64,000 bases of DNA from Blepharisma stoltei (taxonomy: Eukaryota; Ciliophora; Heterotrichea; Heterotrichida; Blepharismidae). The notes beneath the pieces are model-generated. The model was not told where the DNA came from. It made no database searches and worked only from the letters and a program-made list of their open reading frames with translations. This document shows, one piece after another, positions 19,685-30,660 of this stretch. The number at the start of each line of letters is the position of its first letter. Position 1 is the stretch's first letter. The stretch spans positions 971,501-1,035,500 of the forward strand of contig CAJZBQ010000054.1 in assembly GCA_914767885.1 (NCBI GenBank), read 5' to 3'. A program made the translations under genes and the position numbers.

Positions 19685-22640
19685 TCAGAAAGAAGTATTT
19701 ATATGAGGTGCTCTATCAATAGAGTAGTACTGATCTCTGCATAATTGATAGTAAGTTGATGAGTAGGAGTTGAGCTTTTTTAATTCTGATTTAAACTCAT
19801 CTAAACTCATTTCGCAATTGTCTATGTCAGTAATAAAGCTTATCTGTTCATCATTAACTTTATTTACAAAATTCCCAAACAAAATTGACTCTAGTTGCAT
19901 TCCTCCTTCTTTCTTTGCTGCTTCTTTCAGAAGTCTATCCTTTCTCTTAGCCATAGAGTAGCCCTCAAAAATGGTTCAGATTTTTTCTGGAGTGTGATTT
20001 TCAAATGAATGCAGGCCATTTTCAGTTTTCCTCAAAGCATGCGCTAATTCATGTAAGTACGCGATTATTTTTACACACTGAAAGAATGGTGTTTTTTGCT
20101 TGGTTATTGAATTGATTAGAATGAACCTCCTAAGACCGTCACTCCATGAGTTCTTCAGGGTAAATCTACATAAAATGTTTTTTCTTCAAATCCTACTGCA
20201 CTTGCAAGATCATACCCATACTCTGTAAAAGCGGTGCGCGCCACATTAGATTCCACAATTGATAAGAAAAGATCTTTATCAGATGAAGAATATATATATA
20301 TATGGCGACGATGTGCCACCCGACCTCTCCACCCTATTTCCTCAACACCTGCAGGCAACGGCCAAGTGTTGGTGAATGAGGTGGAAAGGAGCTGGAAGCC
20401 CTTTGCGTATGTCGGGCTAGGTTTTATTCAGGCGCTACGAAGCTAATTCGTGAGACTCGGGCTTTATTCTCAAGAAAAATCATTGGAAAGGACAAGATAA
20501 TAGACAGTTCCGAGTGGAGGCTGACTCCCTCACATGACTCAAGATATGGTATTTGTCTAACGAGAAACTGGGAGTTTCGACCCAAGTGGTTGGCTCTTAG
20601 GCTCCAGAAGCCATGAAAGTCAAGACTAATCAGTGCGAATCCCTTGCTTGAGGCAGCAAGAAGGGTGTCCGCCGAGGCCCTACCATAAGTGATGAGGGTA
20701 TATGGGTGCAAATCTCCGGCCCTACAAACTGCGAACGGCTAATCTTAATTAGATGAAGAAACAGGCTCACAAACACTTCTAATCATATTGGCAGCATAAG
20801 AGTTAGCTTCAGTCAAAATATTATCATGAAAGCCATGTTTAAGATTCATGACAAAAATGGTCGTGAAATGTGATACAAAATAAAGGCGAAGTGGATATAG
20901 AATATTATCATTGAATATATTTTCAAATGTAAATGAGGTCGCTAATTTTTGTAGAATCTGATTGATAAAATTAACATCTTCTGATGAAAAAGTTTTGTCG
21001 AGAATATTTGGAACACCTCTTTTGATTAAGACTGAATGAATTCAGAATTCTATCTTTGTTGCATCATTTAGCTGCTCATACCCAATTTTAGATGGATTGC
21101 TCTCATCAATCTGAGCGTCTATATAGCTATATGTTGAAAAATTTCTAGTATTTTTTTTGGAATTTCCATGTCGTTATTTAAAGTTATCTCGGTTATTGCC
21201 GTAAAAAAATGCTTATGCCAAAGATCGGTTGCTCTTTGTAACTCTTCTGATCCTAAATTTATTATAAAATCGTATAAACTTGGGATGTAATGAATAATTT
21301 GCTGAATTGAAGTATAATAATGTCCGATCTCTTGAATTGGGAATGTATTTTGTGCCAAATAATTGACCAAGTAAAGTATATAATCACTTATTATTACCTC
21401 TCTTTCATTTGTGCTTCCTCTATTGTTGTTCGTTAAAGTATATATTATCATTTGCTTTATTACAGTTTCTTCATTTTCTTTTCCAGCAGCTCCATGCGAG
21501 AGCTTTTTAAAGTAAATACCCAAAAAGTCGCTCATGTATAATTGAGACTTTAGTTGATTGTCAACAAAACTGATTAAATAGTTCCGTGTTTTGCGTTTTA
21601 AAAACAATAGATCAACAATTTTGCCAAAATTTGGATAATCTAGTGAGCTACCTATATTCTCATAAATCATTATTTTTGGTACAAACTAAGCACAGAAATG
21701 ATTTTTTTAACGCTAATATCTGGATTATTAGAATAGAAGTCAATTAGCTTATTGAAGCAAAGAACTGTAAATTGATTTGACTGAGAGCATAATTTTAAAA
21801 AGAGAAATTTATCGTCCTTATTGTTCTTATCAAACATGAAATTTCAAATGTTTTGGAAAAAAGTATCATCTTTTTCTAATTCAGGTATAGCGCTTTCCCG
21901 AGGATGGCGCGGAATGGCGCCATCCTCGGGAAAGCGCTATATTCATACACAATTATATTTTGCTAGGATTGCCATCAAGCATACCAAAGCTTGTCTCGAG
22001 TGGATTTTTTGGGCCAGCAAGCATCAATTGCCGCTTTTGCCATTTCAGTATTGATCAAATAGATCAAAATTATATTCTGCCAAGCTGCTCATAATAAGTA
22101 AATAAAGCTCTGCCCATAAAAAGTCATCTTTTTCTTGGATCAATCAGTCCAAGAAATATCTAAATTTTTCATCACGTATTAAGCTCACACTTGGCTCTAT
22201 TTTATATCTTATAGCGAAAGTTAGTAGCAAAGACAATAGTGTGTGAGACTGGTCTTCTGTGCTTCAATAAAGTAAATCATAAGGATTAAGATTTTCTCAA
22301 TCTAACTCTTGCAGCTGCTTTATTAATTCTGTGCTGACCCTATCTTTTATAGATTCTGGAAGATCATCATTAGATTTGCAAAGGAATTCAAGAACGATAT
22401 CAGCGTATTCTGAATCAACTAAATCTTTGAGACTGGAGTAATCCACACGTCCTGCAAAGCTTGGATACCCAGCACTCATAAGCACTTTGAAAGCTTTTTT
22501 TGGCTCAGAGAAGAGTTGGCTTGTGAATGCAGTCCTATCTAGAATTGAGCTGAGCTCATTCGTTATGATATCTTGCTTTTTGGAGTCTAACGATTTTCTA
22601 AATACTGTCTGATTTGAGGAAAAAAACCAATTAGGCTAGA
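19685..22640 (-). CDS. Large protein with C-terminal zincin-like HELAH motif
   Basis: A long minus-strand gene, not assigned to a named family. Much of it is helical and HEAT-like. The C-terminal domain has HELAHALR followed about 60 residues later by GGMQLESILFG, which looks like an HExxH-type zinc metallopeptidase with a downstream Glu (HELAH has Leu and Ala at the xx positions and keeps both His and Glu). The frame runs through many TGA codons. It needs removal of a 54-bp hairpin IES (21888-21941) and a retroposon (20291-20760), and one extra base in each of three homopolymers (20158-20160, 21151-21158, 21673-21677). The 5' end is lost at the MITE near 22650, and no start codon is identified. 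Confidence 0.6.
20291..20760 (+). mobile_element. Retroposon-like element with 10-bp target duplication
   Basis: AGATGAAGAA occurs at 20281-20290 and 20751-20760. The 460-bp body begins with a TA repeat, then ATGGCGACGATG, and ends in CTAATCTTAATT. Internally it shares the block GAGAAACTGGGAGTTTCGAC with the elements at 31-32 kb and 44 kb. Removing the body plus one duplicate joins PVSSS to DKDLFL in the minus-strand zincin-like gene. Confidence 0.8.
21888..21941 (-). mobile_element. Perfect hairpin IES, 54 bp
   Basis: TATAGCGCTTTCCCGAGGAT and its complement flank a tiny loop. The 56-bp palindrome begins and ends in TATA. Excision leaving TA joins the minus-strand codons VWI to PELEKDD. Unexcised, it carries an in-frame TAG. 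Confidence 0.85.
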
Positions 22641-22654
22641 GGGAAGGTTTGCTA

Positions 22655-22971
22655 CTCCTCCCAATCTGTGAGCGAAAAAAAAATTTGTTCCCCTCATGGA
22701 GGAAATTTAATTTTTTTTCTTCAGAATTTAAAAATATAAAAATTGAGAAGCAAAGATTAATCTAATTTGCCAAATTTATCATTTTTAAACGCAAGGGTAT
22801 TTAAAATTAGCCAGAATTAGATAGAGGTTTCATTATAATAATTATCATTTATATATCAATTTTTTATTTACATAAATATTTTAATTAAAATAATTTTTGT
22901 TTGCTCTAGAGGGTGGATTTTTGGGAAAAAATAGGTATTTTTTAGATGGTTTTGTTCGCTCAAGCGGGGAG
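22655..22971 (+). mobile_element. Family-1 MITE, copy B (diverged)
   Basis: Left end CTCCTCCCAATCTGTGAGCG, right end GTTCGCTCAAGCGGGGAG followed by TTA. It abuts the 5' end of the zincin-like gene and obscures that gene's start. Confidence 0.75.
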
Positions 22972-22975
22972 TTAG

Positions 22976-23519
22976 CATTCTATTTAATAATTATTATTAG
23001 AATGAAAACCATTAGTTAAAATTACAATTTATTAGATATTTAATTTATAAATTTTAAACACTTCATCTTTTATTCATATTTTCTTATTCCTCACTTTATC
23101 AAATTATTCATAAAATTAAGCATCCAATGATTAGCCCGTTGGTTCTCAATGAAATTTATTTCTATATTGAAATCTCAGATTATCTGAATATGTGGTTAAG
23201 GATATGCCAAACTACACCTTATAAAAGCCCCTTCGCTAATATTCTCATCCCTAATATTTCATATACCTATATTTCATTCTAAATATATCAATTATCAAGT
23301 CAATTTTGGCTAAATCAATATTAATAATGAACGAAACTTCAAAAATCATATAGCTGTATTATTTTTAATTCAAAATATCAAGCTTTTATAGATTTATTTT
23401 AACAATATTTAATTTTTCAAGTAGATCTCATCAATGAGCGTCAAATCTTAGATTTATAAATTTTATATTTTAAAAAAATATTTGCAATCCAATAAAAACT
23501 CAGATATTATTATTAGAAA
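22976..23519. other. AT-rich region, one short open frame
   Basis: A 51-codon plus-strand frame (23127-23282) begins MISPLVLNEIYFYIEISDYL and loosely resembles an F-box, but it is too short to call. Otherwise no feature is seen. Confidence 0.35.
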
Positions 23520-24290
23520 AAATACAATATATGACTAGTATTATGCTTGTGCAGTCTAAATATAATACTCATAATTCTATCTATATAATCATCAGCCTCA
23601 TTTAATGGATTTTTCTATGCGAGCAGTCTCAAGGCCTCACTGACATGCTTAGCTGCATGATATTAGCCAAAAGGCTCCCTAAAGATATCTAAAACTAGCT
23701 TAAAAATCTGATGCCTGACAAGTCAAAAATTGATATTATTTAAATAGCTTTTATCTTAAAAAATAAAGAAGAAATCCTAACAAGAAGGGAGCTATTGAAG
23801 GAAGAGCTTATAGACACGCTGTTTTTCCTTACTCCACCCCCCTCCGTGAGTGAACAAAAAAATCTTGGTTAATTTTTTTTTTTTAAAAAAATTTATATAT
23901 AAATTTTATAAAAAATATTGTTTTTCGAAATTTAAAAAAATCCTAATCCGCAAAAAATTGGAAAGCAATATTAATTTAATTTTTATAAAATTTATGTTTT
24001 AAAAAGCAATTTGTTTAAAATTAAACAGAATTAGCACTAGATTTCATTATGCTAATTATCACTTATATTTCAAAAATTTTTGACATAAAAATTTTTGTAT
24101 TAAAAAAATTGTTCACTCACGGAGGGTGGGTTTTTGGGCAAAAAATAGCGATTTTTATAATGGTTTTATTCACTCACGGAAGGGGGGAGTTAGGGTAGAA
24201 ATGGAGGAGAATAATTTACTTATTTTGATCAAGCCTTTGGAAGCTTTACAACATTCTAATACAATATATATCACATACAATTATGTATTT
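23520..24290 (+). pseudogene. Decayed partial copy of the ChAPs gene, split by a MITE
   Basis: 23590-23825 aligns by eye with 17680-17940 of the ChAPs gene (shared CATTTAATG, CTATG.G..CAGTCTC, CTCACTGA..TGCTTAGCT, GAGCTTATAG.CA), with many substitutions, deletions and stops. After the MITE (23832-24189), the stretch near 24215-24270 resembles the ChAPs 3' end at 18981-19030. No frame survives. Confidence 0.6.
23832..24189 (+). mobile_element. Family-1 MITE, copy C
   Basis: TTA duplicates at 23829-23831 and 24190-24192. Full-length, about 358 bp, ends CTCCACCCCCCTCCGTGAG and GGGGGGAG; the first sub-terminal hairpin is incomplete. Confidence 0.85.
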
Positions 24291-24433
24291 TTGCCAAAAA
24301 ATTATAATTATTTATATTAATTTTACATAAATAAATTCTTTCCAAAAAAATGCTTATTTTATTTTAAAAATGACATTTTTTATTTATAGAGCTCTTAAAT
24401 TAATTAAAAGATTAATTCACAGATTATTTTCAT

Positions 24434-27400
24434 ATGGAGTCAATTGAAGTTCCACAGATCACAGAGAAATGTGCAGGGATTTATTCATTGAACACCTGCA
24501 TTGAAGAAAGACTGGAAAGCTTAGTCAGCACTTGGGCCAAATTGGTGGTCAAACGACCTTATATTTTTATTGTCCTCTCCTTAATAATAGGCTCAGCTTT
24601 GACAATTGGACTTTATTTTTCAAATGTAAATAACGATGTTGACGAAATATGAGTTCCTACTGATTCTGGAGCAAAGAATCATAAAGATATTGTTGAAAAA
24701 GCTTATGGGAAAAGTGAGCGACGATATCAAATTTATATAACTTCAGCCACAAACAATACCAATTTATTAGAAGTTGAGCCTTTTGAAGAGCTTATAACTT
24801 TTAACAGCCAATTAAAACAGCTAAATTTCTCAGGAATTTGTATGAAAATAAATGCATCAAATCCTTGCAGATTTTACGAATGACCACTAGGGTTTTGAGA
24901 AAATTTTGACAATACCATAATTTTTGATGCAAAAACTCCTTATCAAGTCCAATACAAAATTCAAAGCGGGAAAGGCTTGCTCTCCCTCTCCTTGAGCGAG
25001 AAAATCCATCGAAGAATCCTTTTTTATAACAAAATTCAGAAGTAAAATTTTTTTAATAAAATATGTTTGGGTTAATGATAAATGCCAAAATAAAATGATT
25101 ATTTTTTAAATTTCGCAAAAAAAAATTGTTTATTAACTAGCAAAATCATTTTTCTCAATTATAGAAGGGGATAATTAGCAACTTTATATCCAAACTATGA
25201 TGACCGATATATTTCTATCATTGAAATGCTGTCTGGGCGGCTTCCTTATAATTTAACTGTTGACTCGGATGGGTCAAATAATATATATTACTTTGAAGCT
25301 ATGCAGTATGAGTATTATACTCAGCCTAACGACCTATCAGATAGCGAAATTTCTGACTGGGAATCAGAATTACGCGATTTTGTTAAAAAATTTAACGAAA
25401 AAAGTATGTATATTACTGCTGACCTTTATTTTTTAGGATTAGTTAAAAGTGATTTTGTGGACTCTTTAAGCTTTGATTTAGTGCTTTATGCTGGAGCTAT
25501 GGTTTTTTATATAATTTTTTTCTTGTATGGCCTACTGAGAATTAAACTACCTCAGTATTGCCAATTGTTTTATAATAATAAAATAAAATGGCTCCGAAGG
25601 AGAGGAGAAATCATTCTGTAAATTTCCTCTCTTAATACAAATTTTATTATTATGGGATTTTTTTTACAAGTTAGGGAAGAAATGGAGAAGGCTTTCTTAC
25701 TTGGCAACTTTGCTTTACTTCTTTCTACTGAGAGCAAAATCAAATCCTTAGATTTGAGCAGGCGCTGGAGGAAAGCCGGATAGGTAAATAAATAAATTTA
25801 GTTTTAGAGCTGCTTAGCAGCTCAAATTTTCTTGAAATAACGGAAGCTCGGATAGATCAAGATAACACTCCAAGCCACTAGTTGTTCACGGTACTTCTGG
25901 CTTCAAATAGCTTCAAGGAGACAAGAAGGAGTGAACTTTGCTAGCAGGTTGTGCATAGATTCATGGGGAGTGACCAAACCGAGGAATACGGACCTTATGG
26001 TCTTGTGCACTTGAGGCCGTTGAATTGTAGCCTAACTCTAAGCCAATAGTATTATAAATTTCTCTGAGTTTAGAAAATCTAAAGGAAATAGCATATTTTT
26101 ATACTCATTTTTTATCATAGGAAAATGCCATCCTACATTATGCAGATTTCCATTAACTCTTGCAATGATAATTTCCTATGCAGTTGCCATCCTAGAAGCT
26201 CTTGGTATTATGGGATATGCAGGCTTTGAGCTTATTTCTTCAAATCTCGCAATATCATTTTTCCTTGCCATCGAAACTGTATTATATTGTTCATATCTTG
26301 TGAGGTCAATAGAAAATATCTCTATAGAGCCTGGGGAAACTATTTATTATGATAGAAAATTTGTTTTTGGGTTTAAAACAGTTGGGGTCTCACTATTTAA
26401 AACAATGCTAATTACAGTGACAGCATTTTCTATTGGAAGTATATCGAAATTTCCAGCAATTTCAAGCTTTTGTACTGCAAGTGCAATTGCTACAATTTTT
26501 TTGTATTTTAATTGTATGACTTTATTTTCAGCATGCTTGTTTTATGATTTTAAGAGGGTTTTACAGAATAAAAGAGACTGCTGTGGGCAATGCCTTTGCT
26601 CGCCAAAAAGTAACCATTAATATATGTCTAAATGCTTGATAATAAGAAGGAATATCTGATTTTTTCATAAAAATAAGCTAATAATTGATAATAAATGGCA
26701 TTAAAATAATTAAATAGACATATTTTATGCTGCAAAGGAAAATGTGCTGCAAACAGCCTAGATCAAGAAATTTCAATTTTTCAGCTTTTTATTGAATATA
26801 AAATAGTAAAACTACTGCTGAAGAAAAGTATGATATATTTTGTGATCTTAATTTACCTAGGAATTATTGCTGCAGGTATTGCAGGAATATTCCAAATTAA
26901 CCAAGAGCTTAAAGTAGATTGACTTGTCAAAAATCATTCCTCACAGATAAAAAGCGCAATAGACATTAAAGACAAATATTTTGGTGATCGAGGACACATA
27001 GTAGGGTTTTATATGACAAATACAGATTTTTCTTCAAAATCTTCACAGTTAAGAATGATAGATTTGTCAAATGCTATGAGAAATTGTGATGGATGCAACA
27101 AAAAATGAATAAAGGATGGAACTGTGCAGTCGTTTTATGATTCATTAATAGACTGGGTAGGCCAATCTTTTTGTAAGATTGATAATTCAAATCAAGCTGT
27201 AACTCTTGAAAGCGGAGTGATTCCACAATTTTGGTTTAATTCATGTTTACAGCAGTTTTTACAAACCCCATTAGGAAAATATTATTCTATTAGGGTTTTT
27301 CGTATAATAGTCCATTAAAAAATATTATAGTTTTTATATGCAGGATATTTAAAGGAAAAAATTATAATGATTTAATTATGAAAAATGGGTCGCTTGATAC

Positions 27401-28220
27401 CGCAAGATTTTCAGCCAGGCTAAAATTTGTGTCTACCAAATCTGACTGTGTGCAGCTAAAATTCGATCTATCTGATATTTCTGATAAAGGGCCAGGGTAT
27501 ACATTCCCATACAATAAAAATTTTCTTTATTATGCACAGCTAGAAAGCTTATCAAACGATTTTCTTATTTTTTGTTTAATAGTGATCCTTTCAGCTGGCT
27601 GCTATACTTTATTTTTAACAGTTTTCCCATCCTCAATAGTCCTACTGGTAGTCAATATACTTGCAATAGAGCTAGGTGCTATTTTCTCTATGTGGGTGCT
27701 AGATGTAGCTTTTAATGTTGTCAGTGTGCTGCATTTATATATGATAGCAATAGTGGCTTGTGAATTTTCTGCCCATATTATACATTCATTTATAGCTCAG
27801 CCTGGCTCCAAAAAATATAGGCTGAAATTTATGTTTAAGTATATAGGAAGCTCGCTGCCTCATGTAGTTTTATCAGTTTTTATAGCGATTTTGGCATTTT
27901 TGATTCCGACTGAGTCATATATTTTTTCAGTTTGGGCCAAAATATGGGGGAGCTCGATGGCTTTTATACTTTTTGACTGCTTTTTCGCATTGCCAATACT
28001 TTTAAGCTTATTTGGGCCTCAGACAGTTACCCTTGATGAATTAAGTTCAAAAGTAGAAACTGATGAAAATGCTCAAAGGAAAATAGAGGTTATGGATTAC
28101 CAATGGGCTAAAAAAGAATCAGTTGAGTATCTAAAAGAAAACAATGATGATAATGTTCGCTTTAACATTAGTGACAGTACCTTTGTAGAAAACAATGAAA
28201 AAGTAATATTTTATAAGTAG
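24434..28220 (+). CDS. Patched/NPC1-like sterol-sensing RND transporter
   Basis: Removing four IESs (24980-25177, 25535-26056, 26613-26722, 27307-27347) leaves exactly 2916 nt, 971 residues in one frame with TGA as Trp. The product has two repeats, each with a first membrane helix (PYIFIVLSLIIGSALTIGLY; MIYFVILIYLGIIAAGI) followed by a conserved extracellular start (NDVDEIWVPTDS; ELKVDWLVKNHS). Each then has a large lumenal domain and a five-helix block, the first resembling a sterol-sensing domain. This is the Patched-related RND layout. It probably moves sterols or other lipids across a membrane; the substrate is unknown. A charged C-terminal tail of about 60 residues follows. Confidence 0.85.
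24980..25177 (+). mobile_element. IES, 198 bp, MITE-like ends
   Basis: Between TTG (24977-24979) and TTA (25175-25177). It begins CTCTCCCTCTCC like the MITE termini. Excision joins SGKGL to ATLYPNYDD. Confidence 0.75.
25535..26056 (+). mobile_element. IES, 522 bp, with GC-richer core
   Basis: Joining the TA at 25533 to the TA at 26055 links FFLYGL to NFSEFRKSKG. The core (about 25840-26030) is clearly less AT-rich than any surrounding IES and may be another inserted element. It does not share the retroposon block found elsewhere. Confidence 0.75.
26613..26722 (+). other. IES, 110 bp, TA-bounded
   Basis: Joining the TA at 26611 to the TA at 26721 links CLCSPKS to ILCCKGKC in the Patched-like gene. 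Confidence 0.8.
27307..27347 (+). other. Short IES, 41 bp, TA-bounded
   Basis: Joining the TA at 27305 to the TA at 27346 links IRVFRI to FKGKNYND. AT-only interior with stops. Confidence 0.7.
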
Positions 28221-28224
28221 CTAA

Positions 28225-28509
28225 TTTCCCCCTCCAAACAAAACAAAAGCATTGGAAAAATCCTATTTTTTGGCCTAATCACCCTCCGTGAGCTAACAAA
28301 ATTGTTTTTAAGAAAAATTATTTTGATATATAAGTGATAATTATTATAATGAATCTGTTTAATTTTAAACAGCTTGCATTTTAAAACTAATTTCTTTTAA
28401 TTTTCTTTAAATATTATTGCGAATTCGATTTTTATAAATTTCGAGAAAAAATGAACACCCTCCGTGAGTGAATAAAAAATGTATTTAGGTCACGGAAGAG
28501 GCTGTAGAG
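28225..28509 (-). mobile_element. Family-1 MITE, copy D (degraded)
   Basis: TAA flanks (28222-28224, 28510-28512). Core blocks CACCCTCCGTGAGCTAAC and TCCGTGAGTGAATAAAA remain, but both ends are eroded. Confidence 0.7.
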
Positions 28510-28711
28510 TAAGCTAATTTTCTTCTTAATTTATTTAAATCACCCGCTTGTAAGTTCCGCATTTTACCTTTAAATCTTTTTAAGATTTTTCAAAAATAGA
28601 ATTATTATGATTTTTATAGGCTAATAATGCCAGTTTAATTTTTAACTCCAATCCTCTTTCTTCTTAATTCTATTGAATAAGGCGCCATATAAAGAAATTT
28701 TAATATTTAAA

Positions 28712-29943
28712 ATGACGAGTCCAACAAGCCCAATTACAAAACACTGCTCAAATATTATGCCAAACTTCAGGTTTGAAAAACATATAGGATCAGGAAGTTT
28801 TGGGTCAGTTTACAAAGCATTCGATAGAAATAAAAATATTTATGTAGCAGTTAAAAGATCGGCAAAAATAGGAAGCCTTGTCTCTAGAGAATACAAAATT
28901 CTTAAAGAGACTGAAAAGTGTGAAAATTGTGTACAGTTATTAGATATAAAAACATAGCAAAATAATTCTATTTTATTATTAGTATTAATTAATAATTTTT
29001 ATAAGATAGCAAAATAATTTTGAAAATAAATCGCTCTATTTTCCTCTATAAAGTATATATTTTATACGGTCAATGACCAAGGTGGCTGTATCCAGCATCT
29101 CGTTTTCGAGTATGTCCCTGAAAACCTATCAAGGTTTATTAGAGAGCGTTGTAAATCTCACAACTATTTGACTTATGATGAAGTTTCTAACATCATGAGA
29201 CAAATTCTCTTAGGCTTGGAATTTTTGCATTCCAAGAAAATTATGCACAGGGACTTAAAACCGGAAAATATTTTGATAGATCCTATCACCATGAAAGTTA
29301 AACTTTGTGACTTTGGAAGCGCAAAGAAACAGAATGGGAAAAGTGCGCCTTATATAGTTTCAAGATATTATAGAGCGCCTGAATTATTCTCATATCAATA
29401 AGGCATACTATTATGCAGAGAAGCAATGCTAAAATCAGTTTAATTTAATATAGAATAATATTTTGTAACACAGAATATGGCCCAGAAATTGACATTTGGG
29501 CTGCAGGCTGTATTTTTATTGAATTATTTACAGGAGTCCCTACATTTATAGGAAAAAGTGAAGGAGACCAGTTTATCCAGCAAGCTAAAGTCCTAGGCCC
29601 TCCAAGTTTGTCAGATATCACACGACTTGTGGAAAACACTGTAATTAAAGTCAAAATTGCAGCAAAGGCGACACAAATTGGAGTTAGAAGAGATATATCT
29701 CAAATGCTGCCGAAGGGGAATAAGTCTGCAGAAGCTCTTGAATTAATTGAAAAAATGCTGTCATGGGACTATAAAAAGCGGCCAAGTGCGAGAGATTGTC
29801 TTGAACGGCTCCATGTCACATGATCTCACTGCCAAAAATTTCAACCAATATTCAAAAAATGTTTTTCGGTGATGCACACTATCAAAAGCGCATGATATTG
29901 GGCCTGCACCTGTCTTGAACATCCATTTTTTTCTAATAATTAA
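28712..29943 (+). CDS. GSK3-type protein kinase
   Basis: With IESs removed at 28949-29059 and 29387-29460, the frame is 348 residues. Also removing the in-frame insert 29807-29920 gives 310. Kinase motifs appear in order: GSGSFGSVY (P-loop), VAVKR (lysine), HRDLKPEN, DFGSA, VSRYYRAPEL, DIWAAGC. VSRYYRAPEL is the GSK3/shaggy activation-loop signature, and Tyr before Arg is the activating site in that family. The C-lobe ends RDCLEHPFF once the last insert is removed, which is a normal kinase end. The gene starts at ATG 28712. Confidence 0.85.
28949..29059 (+). other. IES, 111 bp, TA-bounded
   Basis: Joining the TA at 28947 to the TA at 29058 links CVQLLDI to FYTVNDQGG in the GSK3 kinase. Confidence 0.8.
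29387..29460 (+). other. IES, 74 bp, TA-bounded
   Basis: Joining the TA at 29385 to the TA at 29459 links YRAPEL to FCNTEYGPEIDIW, across kinase subdomain VIII-IX. Confidence 0.8.
29807..29920 (+). other. In-frame IES-like insert with 10-bp direct repeats
   Basis: TGTCTTGAAC occurs at 29797-29806 and 29911-29920. The 114-bp unit is 38 codons with no TAA or TAG, so the unexcised frame stays open. Removal turns an odd kinase tail into RDCLEHPFFSNN. Confidence 0.75.
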
Positions 29944-30352
29944 CAAAGGTCAATGTAAAATTTTTAATATCTTTTATGAATCTATTTCCTTAATTGCAAA
30001 ATCCTATAATTTAAGTATGTAGTATCTAATATTTAACGTATAAATTTAATAAAAAATTGAAAACCCAGGAAGCTTATTAATAAATTGTAATCAATTAATT
30101 CATTATGCTAATTAATCAATAAAGTTCATATTTTTAGTGCAATTAATATTCTCTTGCCATAATTAGTTAATAAACTGCGGCTTCTTTGAGGAGCTGATCT
30201 CTCAAAGATTATCTGAAACTAAAGCATAAGCTCGCTTATAATTCAATAACTGTCAACGGATAAATATGGAGTACGTGTTGAAAAGTCACTCTTAATAGTA
30301 GTAAAATGATAATTAAATCTATTTTATAAGTAAAGCTCTCATGCACATATGC
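29944..30352. other. Intergenic, no feature seen
   Basis: AT-rich region between the convergent GSK3 and MYB genes; no coding frame or repeat recognised. Confidence 0.4.
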
Positions 30353-30355
30353 TTA

Positions 30356-30660
30356 CTCCCCTCCATGAGTGAACAAACAAATTTGTTCGCTCATAGAGAG
30401 GGGGTTAATTTTCTAAAAATTTATATATTAAAATATTATTGTAAATTTTTTAAATTCCAATTAATTTAATTTATGTTTAAAATGCAAGCTGTTTAAAATT
30501 AACAGAAATAGCTTAATATATCATTATAATAGTTATTACTTATAGATCAAAATAATTTTTCATGAAAGATTTTTATATTAAAAACATTTTTTGTTACTCA
30601 GGAGGGTGGGCTTTAATCCAAAAATAGAATTTTCCAATGGTTTTGTTAGCTCACAGGGAG
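30356..30660 (+). mobile_element. Family-1 MITE, copy E
   Basis: TTA flanks (30353-30355, 30661-30663). The right-hand duplicate doubles as the stop codon (TAA, minus strand) of the MYB gene. Confidence 0.85.

Noticed and set aside
20155-20358. 17-nt intron GTAGATTTACCCTGAAG in the zincin-like gene
   Set aside because: All secure introns are 15 nt; one missing C in the CCC run explains the frame change more simply.
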